Positions 43,097 to 51,912 of a stretch of 64,000 nucleotides of DNA are shown piece by piece. The notes beneath the pieces are model-generated. The model was given only the letters and a program-made list of their open reading frames with translations. It was not told the DNA's origin and ran no database searches. Every line of letters begins with the position of its first letter. Within the stretch, counting starts at the first letter, position 1. The stretch lies in assembly GCA_964488865.1 (NCBI GenBank), contig CAZAWR010000020.1, positions 1-64,000 of the forward strand. Reading direction: 5' to 3'. This stretch comes from MWCO01 sp964488865. Its GTDB lineage: Bacteria; Myxococcota_A; Polyangia; Polyangiales; Polyangiaceae. Both the position numbers and the translations under genes were made by a program.

Positions 43097-44023
43097 TCAG
43101 AAGCCGAGTTCCGTGGTGGTCACGCGTTCGACAGCGCCTCCGATGACCGAGATCTCTTGCACGTGCGCTCGCCACGTCCCGCCGTGACGTTCGAAGCAGG
43201 TGAAGCCCGCAAGGACACGTTCGTAGTCGGGGTGGTAGTAGCCGAGGAACGTTCCGGGATACGCGGGGTCTCGACCCCACCGGGTCTGGGTGGGCTCGTG
43301 GTACATGTGAATCACCCCCGAATCGCGCGCGACCGCGATGCGGCACCCGCCGAGCCCCACGGTGAAGATGTACGCGTATTCGGCACTGAGAATGGCCAGG
43401 TGACCGAACAAGGAAGGGTCGGGAGACGCAGACTGGCCGCGGTAAGGGATCCACCCGCCCGCAATCTGATCGGTCCCCCCCCTGCCCGCAGGCACGACCT
43501 TCAAAGCGACGCTCGTGCCGGACTTCTCCTCCTTGACGAACTCGAAGTTCAAGGCCTGCCGCCCTCCCAGCGCCGTGTCGGTCAACCCATACGTGTCGAG
43601 GTGTTCGGTCCTCTCGACGTTGTAGCAATACACGGAGTAGCGGCCGAGAAACCCCGCGGTGTCCTCGAGAAACTCACGGTTGAAACTGTTGGGCGCCGCG
43701 GTGGCGTACGTCCGAAAGAAGCCCGCTGTGACAGCCATCGGCGTGCTTCCACGTACGCCCCGCCAGTATTCCGACTGCGCAATCTCGTCGACCAGCCGGG
43801 TGACGACACCGGCGTTCGCCCCCGTGTTTCGCGTGCTCTTGGTCCAGTCGTCTTTGGACTCCATCCACTTCTTCATCGCGGCGGCCAACGCCACGAAGTT
43901 GTCGTGCGTCTTGTTGGCATGGAAGGCCGCGAGCGCATCATCGATACCCTTGAGGTTCGCGCTTCGGCTAGCCCACCAACGGCTCGTTTCGTTCTTCCAT
44001 GTGGTCACTGTGGGAAACGGCAT
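43097..44023 (-). CDS. Orphan protein, candidate CNF/CheD-fold deamidase toxin
   Basis: 308 aa, no signal peptide. The N-terminal 80 residues are helical (RSANLKGIDDALAAFHANKT, then AAAMKKWMESKDDWTKSTRN), a pattern I associate from memory with linker regions of polymorphic or T6SS-type toxins. The C-terminal domain is beta-rich and contains VGLGGCRIAVARDSGVIHMY followed by HEP. C227 and H242 are 15 residues apart, the spacing of the catalytic C866/H881 in cytotoxic necrotizing factor 1 and C1292/H1307 in dermonecrotic toxin; GLGGC resembles the LSGC motif. This is a hypothesis from motif spacing only. No immunity or secretion gene was recognised beside it. ThrE lies 44 nt downstream. Confidence 0.7.
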   Translation of the reverse strand: MPFPTVTTWKNETSRWWASRSANLKGIDDALAAFHANKTHDNFVALAAAMKKWMESKDDWTKSTRNTGANAGVVTRLVDEIAQSEYWRGVRGSTPMAVTAGFFRTYATAAPNSFNREFLEDTAGFLGRYSVYCYNVERTEHLDTYGLTDTALGGRQALNFEFVKEEKSGTSVALKVVPAGRGGTDQIAGGWIPYRGQSASPDPSLFGHLAILSAEYAYIFTVGLGGCRIAVARDSGVIHMYHEPTQTRWGRDPAYPGTFLGYYHPDYERVLAGFTCFERHGGTWRAHVQEISVIGGAVERVTTTELGF

Positions 44024-44111
44024 GCTACTTCTTCTCCAACGACAAGACCTCGTCAGACCCCGGGGAACCTCCGTCGGATTCCGCAGCGCCCGCGACGCCC
44101 GGTGAACGAGA

Positions 44112-44894
44112 CTACTTCACCACCTTCACGTCCCCCGCCTGCACCTTCTGCAGCGCACCGTCCAGCATCACGCGCAACTTGCCGTTCGCCTCGATCCCGT
44201 CCGCCACGCCTTCGACGTCACCCACGCGCACCGTCCGCCCCTTCGTCCCGTCCCGCGCCGTCAGGTCCGCCATCATCTCCGACAACCCGCCCCGGTCGAA
44301 CTGATCGAGCCGTCGTGCCAGGCACGCAAGCACTTCCATCAACACGTCTTCGCGGCGTGCAGGAGCTTCCGCTTCCCGCACGATCGAGGTCGCGATGCCC
44401 TCGATGGACGGGTCGAATTCCTTCTGCAGCACGTTGACCCCGATGCCGGCCACCACGTGATCACAACGATCCCCGGACAGCGACGTCTCGACCAGGATGC
44501 CCGCGACCTTTCGTGACCGCACGAGGACGTCGTTGGGCCACTTGATGCTCACGGGCGCGCTGCCGACGAACCGTGCGACGGCGTCGGCCACCGCCAAACC
44601 GATGGCGAGGGTGATGGCGGACAGGCGGTCCAAGGGGATGTCCGGCCGCAGCACGAGGGAGAAGGTGAGGTTCGCGTTCGGGGGAGAGAACCAGGTCCGC
44701 CCCACGCGTCCACGCCCGCTCTTCTGGTGGTCGGTGAGCACGAGCGCCCCGTGAGGCGCTCCCGCCTTCGCAGCTGCGTTGGCTTCGTCGTTGGTGGAGC
44801 TCGTCTCCTCGACGTAGGTGAGGGGCTGTCCGAGAGCAAGCCCCGCGGAGGCAAGGCGCTGCTGAATGGCGGATACGTCGAGGGGACCGTTCAT
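44112..44894 (-). CDS. birA: Biotin-[acetyl-CoA-carboxylase] ligase
   Basis: 260 aa from ATG 44894, overlapping the nadC stop (ATGA). It lacks the N-terminal winged helix of E. coli BirA, so it is a monofunctional ligase. Signatures: YVEETSSTNDEANAAAKAG, DHQKSGRGRVGRTWFSP (GRGRxGR biotinyl-AMP loop), SIKWPNDVLVRSRKVAGILV and VVAGIGVNV. The C-terminal SH3-like domain is present (GRTVRVGDVEGVADGIEANG). It biotinylates carboxylase BCCP subunits. Confidence 0.97.
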   Translation of the reverse strand: MNGPLDVSAIQQRLASAGLALGQPLTYVEETSSTNDEANAAAKAGAPHGALVLTDHQKSGRGRVGRTWFSPPNANLTFSLVLRPDIPLDRLSAITLAIGLAVADAVARFVGSAPVSIKWPNDVLVRSRKVAGILVETSLSGDRCDHVVAGIGVNVLQKEFDPSIEGIATSIVREAEAPARREDVLMEVLACLARRLDQFDRGGLSEMMADLTARDGTKGRTVRVGDVEGVADGIEANGKLRVMLDGALQKVQAGDVKVVK

Positions 44895-45736
44895 GCGACG
44901 AGCTCCATGTCGAGGCCGATGTCGGCCGCCTTGGCGGAGTGCGTGAGGGCGCCCACGCTGATGACGTCGATGCCCAAACGAGCGACATCGGCGATGCGGT
45001 CGAGAGAAACGCCGCCGGACACCTCGAGCAGGGCCTTGCCCCTGGCACGCGAGACCGCGGTCACGGTGTCCTCGAGGGCGAAGTTGTCGAGCATGATGAT
45101 GTCCGCGCCCGCGTCGAGGGCTTCGTCGAGCTGAGCGAGGGTGTCGACCTCGAGCTCGATGCGAGTCGTGTGCGGGGCGTGGGCCAGAGCGCGACGCACG
45201 GCGGCGGTGATACCGCCGGCAGCCACGATGTGGTTGTCCTTGATGAGCACGGCGCTTCCGAGGCAATCGCGGTGGTTGTGGCCGCCTCCCACGCGAACCG
45301 AGTAGCGTTCGAGGGCGCGAAGGCCTGGCGTGGTTTTGCGGGTGTCCGTGATGCGCGTGGTGCAACCTTTGGGGAGGGCGTCCACGAAGCACCGGGTGAG
45401 GGTGGCAATCCCGGTCATGCGCTGCGCGAAGTTCAAGGCCACGCGCTCGGCCGCCAGGATGCTGCGGGCACTGCCCTCCACGCGCCAGAGAGCCGTCCCC
45501 GCCTCCACGGCTTGCCCATCCCGCACCAGCACCGAGCAAGTCAGACCCGGGTCGACGCGAAGGAACGCGGCCACGAAGACATCCCCCCCACAGGGCACCA
45601 TGGCAGTTCGCGCCACGGCGTTCGCGCGAGCAAGCGTCTCGGGCTCGACGGTGGCCTGGGTGGTGATGTCTCCCCCGGCGAGGTCCTCTCGCAGGGCCTG
45701 CTCGACGAGCGTGTCATAGAGGACGGGAAGCAGCAT
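44891..45736 (-). CDS. nadC: Nicotinate-nucleotide pyrophosphorylase (carboxylating)
   Basis: 281 aa, usual length. NadC (QPRTase) converts quinolinate and PRPP to nicotinate mononucleotide in de novo NAD synthesis. Motifs: REDLAGGDITTQA, ERVALNFAQRMTGIATLT, ITDTRKTTPGLRALERYSVR, GGGHNHRDCLGSAVLIKDNH. It is coupled to birA by a 4-nt overlap, a common pairing (the two share cofactor biosynthesis context). nadA and nadB are not in the window. Confidence 0.97.
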   Translation of the reverse strand: MLLPVLYDTLVEQALREDLAGGDITTQATVEPETLARANAVARTAMVPCGGDVFVAAFLRVDPGLTCSVLVRDGQAVEAGTALWRVEGSARSILAAERVALNFAQRMTGIATLTRCFVDALPKGCTTRITDTRKTTPGLRALERYSVRVGGGHNHRDCLGSAVLIKDNHIVAAGGITAAVRRALAHAPHTTRIELEVDTLAQLDEALDAGADIIMLDNFALEDTVTAVSRARGKALLEVSGGVSLDRIADVARLGIDVISVGALTHSAKAADIGLDMELVA

Positions 45737-45808
45737 GGGCCGAAGCGTACACGAGACACCCGGGACCGGAAGGGAGAAGGTCCTGCACGCCGCAGGGGGC
45801 CGGCGTGC

Positions 45809-46624
45809 TCAGTTGCAGCGCTGCCACTTGGCGTAGATGTCGGCCAGGTCGATCGTGAGGTTGGAAGCCTCGTCGATCGGCGTCGACACGAAGCGCACGA
45901 CCACCTCGGCGAAGGTCGCACCGCACGACGGGCCCGGGACTTGCTCGAGATCGATGGAGAAGTTCTGTTCCGCGTCGTCTTGCCCCGCGAGGGACCGGGG
46001 TTCCGAAACCCCTACGCCGTGTAGGGTGGCATCGACCCGAACTTGCCCCTGGCTTCCAGGACCAGCCATCGCGTAGCCCGACACCCACCCGGAGGGTTCG
46101 AACACCCAGCCAGCATCGAACTCGAATCGATACGTCACCGTGCAGTCGATGGCCCCCGGCCGATCCTGCCCGACCCACAAGTCGGAGAATCCCACGCACG
46201 CCACCGTCAGGCCGTCCTGGGTCTTGTTCAACCCACTGCCATCGCACTGCGTGTTGATGAGAGGTTCCGCTGGGCAGGTCGTCGACACGCTCCAGGAGAA
46301 GTGTTCAGGATACTTCGGACTGTCGACGCACGCCCCTTCCACGCAGACCTGGTTCTTCGCGTGGCAGTCGTTGAGGCAGGCGCCGCAGTGATAGTCGTGG
46401 CTGGAGACGTCCACGCAGATCGTTTCGGGTTCGTCGTCAGAGCTGCTCCAGCCTTCGGGCACGTAGTAGGGACACCGGGTCAGACCGTCGTCGCATGGCT
46501 TGGTGGACGCTGCCTGTGCTTCGTCGCGGTCTTCGGAGGACGGGACGGTGTCACTGCCTCCCGCAGCGGAGCATGCGGCGAGAGCTGGCAGGACCATGCT
46601 GATCAAGTGTGTACGAGGATTCAT
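45809..46624 (-). CDS. Cys-rich lipoprotein
   Basis: 271 aa from ATG 46624 (GGGAGTTGAAG upstream; a longer frame exists). The signal ends in a lipobox (MVLPALAACSAAG). Residues about 45-110 have a cysteine pattern typical of secreted Myxococcota proteins: SSHDYHCGACLNDCHAKNQV then CVEGACV. The C-terminal part is beta-rich and ends IDLADIYAKWQRCN. Family not recognised; location probably outer membrane or periplasm. Confidence 0.82.
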   Translation of the reverse strand: MNPRTHLISMVLPALAACSAAGGSDTVPSSEDRDEAQAASTKPCDDGLTRCPYYVPEGWSSSDDEPETICVDVSSHDYHCGACLNDCHAKNQVCVEGACVDSPKYPEHFSWSVSTTCPAEPLINTQCDGSGLNKTQDGLTVACVGFSDLWVGQDRPGAIDCTVTYRFEFDAGWVFEPSGWVSGYAMAGPGSQGQVRVDATLHGVGVSEPRSLAGQDDAEQNFSIDLEQVPGPSCGATFAEVVVRFVSTPIDEASNLTIDLADIYAKWQRCN

Positions 46625-46968
46625 CTTCAACTCCCGGGACTGCAAAGGGGCTTCTCACGTCCTGCAACCACTCTTAGGCATGATGTATGCCACCGAGCCG
46701 ACGCCCTTCCACGCAAGCCGCAAGAACGGTGTTCCTGACGCCCTCCCGAGCGAAACGTCGCCGTGCGAGCAGGGACTCCGTAGGTCCCAGTGAGTTATCA
46801 ACGACCCGGGTACTGCGAAGGCATGGACCACGGATCGATCACAGGTTCGGTTCCTTGGTTGTGCGCGTGCGCACGTGGGCTCGAATGCCGTCGGCCGCAG
46901 CGCGCCAACCCCTGCCGGTCACACGTCTTCGCGAGCCCCACGACGGAGCCGTCCGCTGTTCGGCGAGT
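46625..46968. other. 344-bp intergenic region between two lipoprotein genes
   Basis: Short frames here have compositions unlike real genes nearby. I see no RNA gene, repeat or strong terminator. It should contain the promoter of the 271-aa lipoprotein gene, but no convincing -35/-10 pair was found. Confidence 0.5.
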
Positions 46969-47271
46969 CTACTTGTACTCGTTCGACTTGCACGCCTTGA
47001 ACTCGTCGCAGGCTTGCCCGGGAGGCTCGCACGAACACGTCTCGACCGGACCGTGGGCAAGCTTCGAGGCACAACCGCGCGCGGCGTCTTCCGGCTTCGT
47101 CCCCTCCGGCACGCACACCTCGAGGGAGTGCTTCGCCATCCCGTCGAAGTCCGTGAGGTACGGACAGGAGCAAGTGAACCACTTGCCGAGCTTGCTCTCC
47201 TCGGACTTGCAGCCCACCGCCGCCAACGCGACGGCGAGCAGCACGAGAGAGAACGTTGGTAGGGACTGCAT
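46969..47271 (-). CDS. Small Cys-rich lipoprotein
   Basis: 100 aa from ATG 47271. Signal peptide SLVLLAVALAAVGC with lipobox Cys. The mature part carries seven more Cys (WFTCSCPYLTD, LEVCVPEGT, RGCASKL, ETCSCEPPGQACDEFKACKS), likely in disulphides. Frames upstream are not protein-like. Function unknown; not similar to the 271-aa lipoprotein in sequence. Confidence 0.8.
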   Translation of the reverse strand: MQSLPTFSLVLLAVALAAVGCKSEESKLGKWFTCSCPYLTDFDGMAKHSLEVCVPEGTKPEDAARGCASKLAHGPVETCSCEPPGQACDEFKACKSNEYK

Positions 47272-47532
47272 AGGGTGGACTATCCACCACCGGGCGGATT
47301 CGTCAACGGGCGGGCGGCCTGAACGAGCGCGGGGGCGACTTGGGGCGCGGAGGCTGACCGCACCGAGGACACGCTTCCGCTGCGGAATGCCGGAACGGTT
47401 CGCCTGGCGTTTCCCGACGTTCACGACCGGCCACGCTCTTCCCTTGACGGGATGCAGCCAGCGGCGAGACCCTTGTCGTGAGCCAGGGGCTCGCTAGCGC
47501 CACGCAACCTTCGTCGTGGTGGGGAGGAAACC

Positions 47533-47835
47533 ATGCCTACGTTCGTGCTCATGACCAAGCTCAGTCCACAGGTCGCGGGAGATCCCCGAGGTCGCAAGAA
47601 GGTCGGCCGGGAGTGGATGAAGAAGGTGAAGAAGGTCTGCCCCGAGGTGAAGTGGCTCGCCCACTACGCCTTGCTGGGCCGCTACGACTTCATGGACATC
47701 TACGAGGCCCCCGATGCCGAGACCGCCCACAAGGTCTCGTTTCTCTCGCTCCACGAAGGCGCCAGCGAGGCCGAAAGCTGGCACGCGATGCCCTACGAGA
47801 GCTACGTCGCCATGATGGACAAGGTCTGCGAGTAG
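47533..47835 (+). CDS. GYD-domain protein
   Basis: 100 aa. FVLMTKLSPQVAGDPRGRKK at the start and WLAHYALLGRYDFMDIYEAP, with the GRYD signature, match the GYD (ferredoxin-like, dimeric alpha/beta barrel) family. GGGGAGGAAACC precedes the ATG. No enzymatic activity is established for the family. Confidence 0.9.
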   Translation: MPTFVLMTKLSPQVAGDPRGRKKVGREWMKKVKKVCPEVKWLAHYALLGRYDFMDIYEAPDAETAHKVSFLSLHEGASEAESWHAMPYESYVAMMDKVCE

Positions 47836-47928
47836 ACCGGACGCGCCCGGCACATCACCGGCAAGGCGGGGATTGGAAACGGCGGGTGTTTTGCCCCCGA
47901 AGGGACGGGAACGCTACCCTTCGCACTG

Positions 47929-48987
47929 ATGGACATCATCGGCGGAATCGTTCCAAAGCGAACCATCCACTGGGTCTTCGCGCTGGCCGTGTTCGCAGGG
48001 CTCGTCTACTTCTTCCGGGGCTTGCTCGTCCTGCTAGTGTTCTTCGTGGCGTTCGAGCGGGTCATCGGCGTGCCAGCGGTCTTCCTCAGCCAGCGCACGC
48101 GCGTACCCTTCAAGGTCGCCGTGATGGGGTTGACCGTGGGTTGGCTGGCAGCCTTCGGTGGAGCCGTCACCTTCGGCATCCTCAAGGCCGTCCAGTCCTA
48201 CGCCGTTCTCAAGGACCTCATCCCTGCCAGGATCGCGTCCCTCGCCCAAACCCCTGCCTACCTCGCCATCCAAGAGCACGTGGGGGACGCCAGCAGCCTC
48301 ATCGAGAGGGCACAGCACTACGCATCCGGGGCGGTGAGCTACCTCGCAGCCCTCGGACACGTCCTCGTGTTCGCCGCGGTGGGCTTCTTGCTCGCTTTCG
48401 TGTACCTGCTCGAGCGCGACGAGATCGAGGAGTTCGCACGGAAGATCAACCCCAGAACCTTGCTGGGGACACTCGTCCGGTGGTTCGGCTTCATTGCCGA
48501 AGCGATCGCGGTCACCCTCCAATTTCAGGTGGTGGTCGCCGTGTTCAACGCAGTCACCACGTTTCCCGTGCTTCTCATCCTGGGCATCCCGAACGCGACC
48601 GCCCTGATGCTCGCGATCTTCTTCTCGGGCCTCGTTCCCGTGGTGGGCAACTTCGCCATGGGCATCCTGCTGACCATCATGGCCTACCAGGCCAAAGGAT
48701 GGGTTGGCGTGGTCGTGTTCACCATCCTGACCTTCTTGCTCGCCAAGGTCGAATCCTACTACCTGAGCCCCCGCCTCGCGCAACGACACGTACGCATCCC
48801 GAGCTTCCTGCTGCTCGTGAGCCTCCTCGCGTGGGAACACATGATCGGGTTCCTCGGGCTGCTGGTGTCGTTCCCGTTCCTCTTCATGCTGGCGAAGATC
48901 CTCAAGGACCTCAAGAGCCCTCCGCCAGACCCGTTCGCCTCCGGCGTACCAAACAAGGAGACCGAGTCGTCCGAAGCTCCAGCCTGA
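47929..48987 (+). CDS. AI-2E family transporter (UPF0118 permease)
   Basis: 352 aa with about eight membrane helices. The cytoplasmic loop and signature regions (LAFVYLLERDEIEEFARKIN, GIPNATALMLAIFFSGLVPV, VESYYLSPRLAQRHVRIPSF) are those of the AI-2E/PerM permease family, whose members export autoinducer-2 or act as Na+/H+ antiporters. No ribosome-binding site is obvious. It converges on the Bax1 gene with a 6-bp gap. Substrate not predictable. Confidence 0.92.
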   Translation: MDIIGGIVPKRTIHWVFALAVFAGLVYFFRGLLVLLVFFVAFERVIGVPAVFLSQRTRVPFKVAVMGLTVGWLAAFGGAVTFGILKAVQSYAVLKDLIPARIASLAQTPAYLAIQEHVGDASSLIERAQHYASGAVSYLAALGHVLVFAAVGFLLAFVYLLERDEIEEFARKINPRTLLGTLVRWFGFIAEAIAVTLQFQVVVAVFNAVTTFPVLLILGIPNATALMLAIFFSGLVPVVGNFAMGILLTIMAYQAKGWVGVVVFTILTFLLAKVESYYLSPRLAQRHVRIPSFLLLVSLLAWEHMIGFLGLLVSFPFLFMLAKILKDLKSPPPDPFASGVPNKETESSEAPA

Positions 48988-48993
48988 CTCCCC

Positions 48994-50214
48994 TCACCCC
49001 TCGGCCACGATCTCGTCGAGCACCCGCCGCACCGTGTTCGCGGAGATCGCACTGCCGTAGACGAGAATGCGACCAGGAAAGTCGTCCGCAGCGACCTCCG
49101 GGCTCACCCGGAGCTTCTTGCTCACGGCAAGAAGAAAGCGCTCCCCTAGCCCTTGCCGGAGCGTCTCCACGCGCTCGAACACGGCGTCCCGGTTCCAGTA
49201 ACCGAAGGCCTCGAGGTAGACTCGCTGCTTCGTCTCCTCTTTCTCGAAGACGAGGTCGGGCACGAAAACCGTCTGGCCCTTCACGTGAAAGATCCGCGAC
49301 GTCCGGCGCACACGCCAGGGCGATGTGAGCCGCGAGAACGTCTCCACCAGCACGCCGATCTCGTCGAGCTCAGCCGCGTCCTTGCGGTAATGGGAGACGA
49401 GCCCCTCCTGGTCACTCATGCAAAACGTCGCGTCCTCGCGCTCCTTGCCCCACCGCAACTGCGCCTCCAGCGTCCACCCGTCCGCGGCGACGAGCACTGG
49501 CAAGAAGAGAGCAAGCTGCACACCGTATCGCTGCGTGGACTCGAACAAGCTCATGGGACCGTCCAGCGCGATCTCGTAGCCAGCTTGGGCCGTGCCGTTG
49601 ATCCGGTACATGAGGCGTCGAAACTTCATCGCACGCAGCAGCTGCCGCACGCGGGGAGCCGTGGTCGGCGCCAGACGGATCGACACGCGGGTTGCGCGCA
49701 GGAGGACGCCCTGGGCCAGGGCGAGGTTGTATCGCTGCAGCAGCTCCAGGGCCGCCACGGGACGCATGGCCCGGAGCGTCTGGGCGCCAGGCAAGTCCGC
49801 GAAGAGCATGGCCTCGAGACGCTCGGGCGACACACCGCGGCCCGACGCGCAGGCGTCGAGCACGAGGGTTCGATCGAAGGCGTCGCGAATGCCCAGCTCG
49901 CTCCTGCGAAGGGAGGCCAGGCCGAACACCTCGGCGCGCAGCTCGGCCGGGTCCACATCCGGGGTCGTCTCGAAGTCGCATCGGTCACGGAGCAGCTTGA
50001 CGAACCCAGCAACCCGTAGCCGATCGGTCTCCCCCGCGCTGAGCTCTCGGACCGCTTCGTCGAGGTCCGCCATGGTGGAACCCACCGACGACCGGAAGAC
50101 CTCGATGAGGCCCTCGACCAGGGGCATCGCGGCGTCCATCTGCTTGGGTTGCAGATACAGGGGGGAAACCTTGTCGCCGCGTCGACGAACACGGATGAGG
50201 TCAGAAGTGAGCAA
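48994..50214 (-). CDS. DUF790 nuclease, Bax1-like partner of XPB helicase
   Basis: 406 aa. The conserved DUF790 features are visible: N-terminal LTSDLIRVRRRGDKVSPLYL, a central domain, and the C-terminal PD-(D/E)xK-type nuclease signature TVFVPDLVFEKEETKQRVYL followed by EAFGYWNRD. In archaea Bax1 binds XPB and cuts beside a DNA bubble, giving a minimal nucleotide excision repair machine. Here the XPB-like helicase gene lies 269 bp upstream on the same strand, so this is probably the matching bacterial pair. Confidence 0.9.
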   Translation of the reverse strand: MLTSDLIRVRRRGDKVSPLYLQPKQMDAAMPLVEGLIEVFRSSVGSTMADLDEAVRELSAGETDRLRVAGFVKLLRDRCDFETTPDVDPAELRAEVFGLASLRRSELGIRDAFDRTLVLDACASGRGVSPERLEAMLFADLPGAQTLRAMRPVAALELLQRYNLALAQGVLLRATRVSIRLAPTTAPRVRQLLRAMKFRRLMYRINGTAQAGYEIALDGPMSLFESTQRYGVQLALFLPVLVAADGWTLEAQLRWGKEREDATFCMSDQEGLVSHYRKDAAELDEIGVLVETFSRLTSPWRVRRTSRIFHVKGQTVFVPDLVFEKEETKQRVYLEAFGYWNRDAVFERVETLRQGLGERFLLAVSKKLRVSPEVAADDFPGRILVYGSAISANTVRRVLDEIVAEG

Positions 50215-50342
50215 GCGATGCTCCTGTAGGGGGCACGCGGCTGCGGCGTCAATCCTGGGTCGTCATCCCAGATCCGGAGGCACGACGCGTGCTCCCTGAG
50301 CCCCAATCCCTTTTCTGCCTCGGGTAAGGCCCCCATCCCAGC

Positions 50343-50376
50343 CTTCCCCCGCCAGACGCGCCAGACGGGGGAAGGA
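50343..50376. terminator. 10-bp GC-rich hairpin between XPB and Bax1 genes
   Basis: CCTTCCCCCG pairs perfectly with CGGGGGAAGG across a 14-nt loop. A smaller perfect hairpin GGTGGC/GCCACC lies at 50404-50417. Neither has a U-run. They may attenuate or process the transcript between the two genes. Confidence 0.35.
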
Positions 50377-50483
50377 GCCCGCTCACGCACCATCCACCTC
50401 ATAGGTGGCACGCCACCTTGCCATTCGCAGAGCAGGATCCAGAGCTTGCTCTCTCAGCCCGTCGCTTCGCTCCGGATCAGGGG

Positions 50484-51866
50484 TCACGAGCGATAGGCGC
50501 CATGCTCCCGCCTTCGTTGGCTCACCCACTCCTCTGCCGTGCTCGCCGAGATCACCTCGTACAGGACGGCTTGCTTTCCCTCCGCGCGCCGCAAGATTCG
50601 CCCGAGCCGCTGCACGTGCTCTCGCACCGAACCACTCCCGGACAGCACCACGGCCACGTTCGCCTCCGGAACGTCCACGCCCTCGTTGAGCACCTTCGAC
50701 GTAACCACCGCCCCATAGTCTCCTCGGCGCAAACCACCCAGGATGGCCGACCGTTCCTTGGGCTTCGAGTGGTGCGTGATGATCGGCACGAGAAACCGAC
50801 GCGAAATGGCATAGGCGGTGGCGTTGTCCTGCGTGAAGACCAGCATCCGCTCGCCACGGTGCTGGTGCATTAGCCCCTCGAGCACACGCAGCTTGCCCGC
50901 CGCCCCCAAGGCAAGCTCCTTCTGCCTTCGATACGCCTGAAACGCCTGCCTCCCCTCCGACGAGCGCGACGACTCGATCAGGAACCGACGCCAACCATCC
51001 GAGGCGCCGAAGGATATCCCTCGTGAACGCAGAAACGACGTGTAGACCCGCCGGGCCCGCTCGTATTCCTCACGCTCCACCTCGTCGAGCTCGACTCGCA
51101 AGGTCACCGTCTCGTAGTCCGCCAGGTACTCGCCGGACAGCTCCGGGATCTCCCGCCGGTAGACCACCGGACCCACGATATCGTCGAGCAGATGGTGCCG
51201 CCCGTCCGTTCGCTCGAGCGTCGCCGTGAGCCCGAGCCGAAACGGCGCGATCGACGCGCGGGCAGCGAACAGGAACGACTCGCCTGGCAGGTGGTGGCAT
51301 TCGTCGTACACCACCAGGCCAAACCGAGAACCGAACCGCTCCGCCTGCATGTACGCCGAGTCGTACGTCGTCACCGTCACCCCCCGCACGTCGTGGTCCC
51401 CACCCCCCACGATCCCCACTTCGATGCCAAAGGCGCGGGTGATCACGTCGTACCATTGACTCACCAGGTCGAGCGTCGGCACCACGACCAACGTGCTCCG
51501 CTTCACGAGCTCGATCGCCAGCACCGCAAGGTAGGACTTGCCTGCCCCCGTCGGCAGAACGACCACGCCCGAGCGGCGGTGCCGCACCCATGCGTCGAGG
51601 GCCTCCTTCTGGTAGGGAAAGGGCTCGTGACGGACACGCTGGTGCAGGTCCAGCTCCTCGTAGGCCCGCGCCCTGTCCTCGTAGGGCAACTTGCCACGGA
51701 CGAGCCACCGCAGGACCTCGGGATAGGCAAAGGCTTCGAATCGAAGCGCCCCGTCCCGCGGGTCAGGCAGCCCTCCCGGCGGCGGATCGTCGGCGCCCGA
51801 GGGGACATTCCGGACGGCCAAGGTGCCCCCTTGGTATTCCAGCACGACCTTGTCCAGCTCACCCAT
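50484..51866 (-). CDS. XPB-like DNA helicase (superfamily 2)
   Basis: 460 aa from ATG 51866; a TTG 3 nt upstream is equally spaced for the GGAGGGA site. Walker A LPTGAGKS at 104-111, DECH at 188-191, LGLTATLERTDG at 211-222 and the motif VI HVQRLGRILRR. The stretch LGLTATLERTDG aligns with human XPB LGLTATLVREDD, so the XPB-specific RED motif reads RTD. An N-terminal damage-recognition-like domain of about 80 residues precedes the helicase core. XPB opens DNA for excision repair in archaea and eukaryotes and occurs sporadically in bacteria. Confidence 0.93.
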   Translation of the reverse strand: MGELDKVVLEYQGGTLAVRNVPSGADDPPPGGLPDPRDGALRFEAFAYPEVLRWLVRGKLPYEDRARAYEELDLHQRVRHEPFPYQKEALDAWVRHRRSGVVVLPTGAGKSYLAVLAIELVKRSTLVVVPTLDLVSQWYDVITRAFGIEVGIVGGGDHDVRGVTVTTYDSAYMQAERFGSRFGLVVYDECHHLPGESFLFAARASIAPFRLGLTATLERTDGRHHLLDDIVGPVVYRREIPELSGEYLADYETVTLRVELDEVEREEYERARRVYTSFLRSRGISFGASDGWRRFLIESSRSSEGRQAFQAYRRQKELALGAAGKLRVLEGLMHQHRGERMLVFTQDNATAYAISRRFLVPIITHHSKPKERSAILGGLRRGDYGAVVTSKVLNEGVDVPEANVAVVLSGSGSVREHVQRLGRILRRAEGKQAVLYEVISASTAEEWVSQRRREHGAYRS

Positions 51867-51912
51867 CAACGACGTCCCTCCGAATAGCGCGGAACCGTCG
51901 CGCGGGGAACAG

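Noticed and set aside
47478..49328. 616-codon plus-strand frame across GYD and permease genes
   Set aside because: Arg-rich out-of-frame shadow of two recognisable proteins.
50343..50376. Hairpin as an intrinsic terminator
   Set aside because: Stem is strong but no U-run follows on either strand, so it is listed only as a low-confidence structural element.
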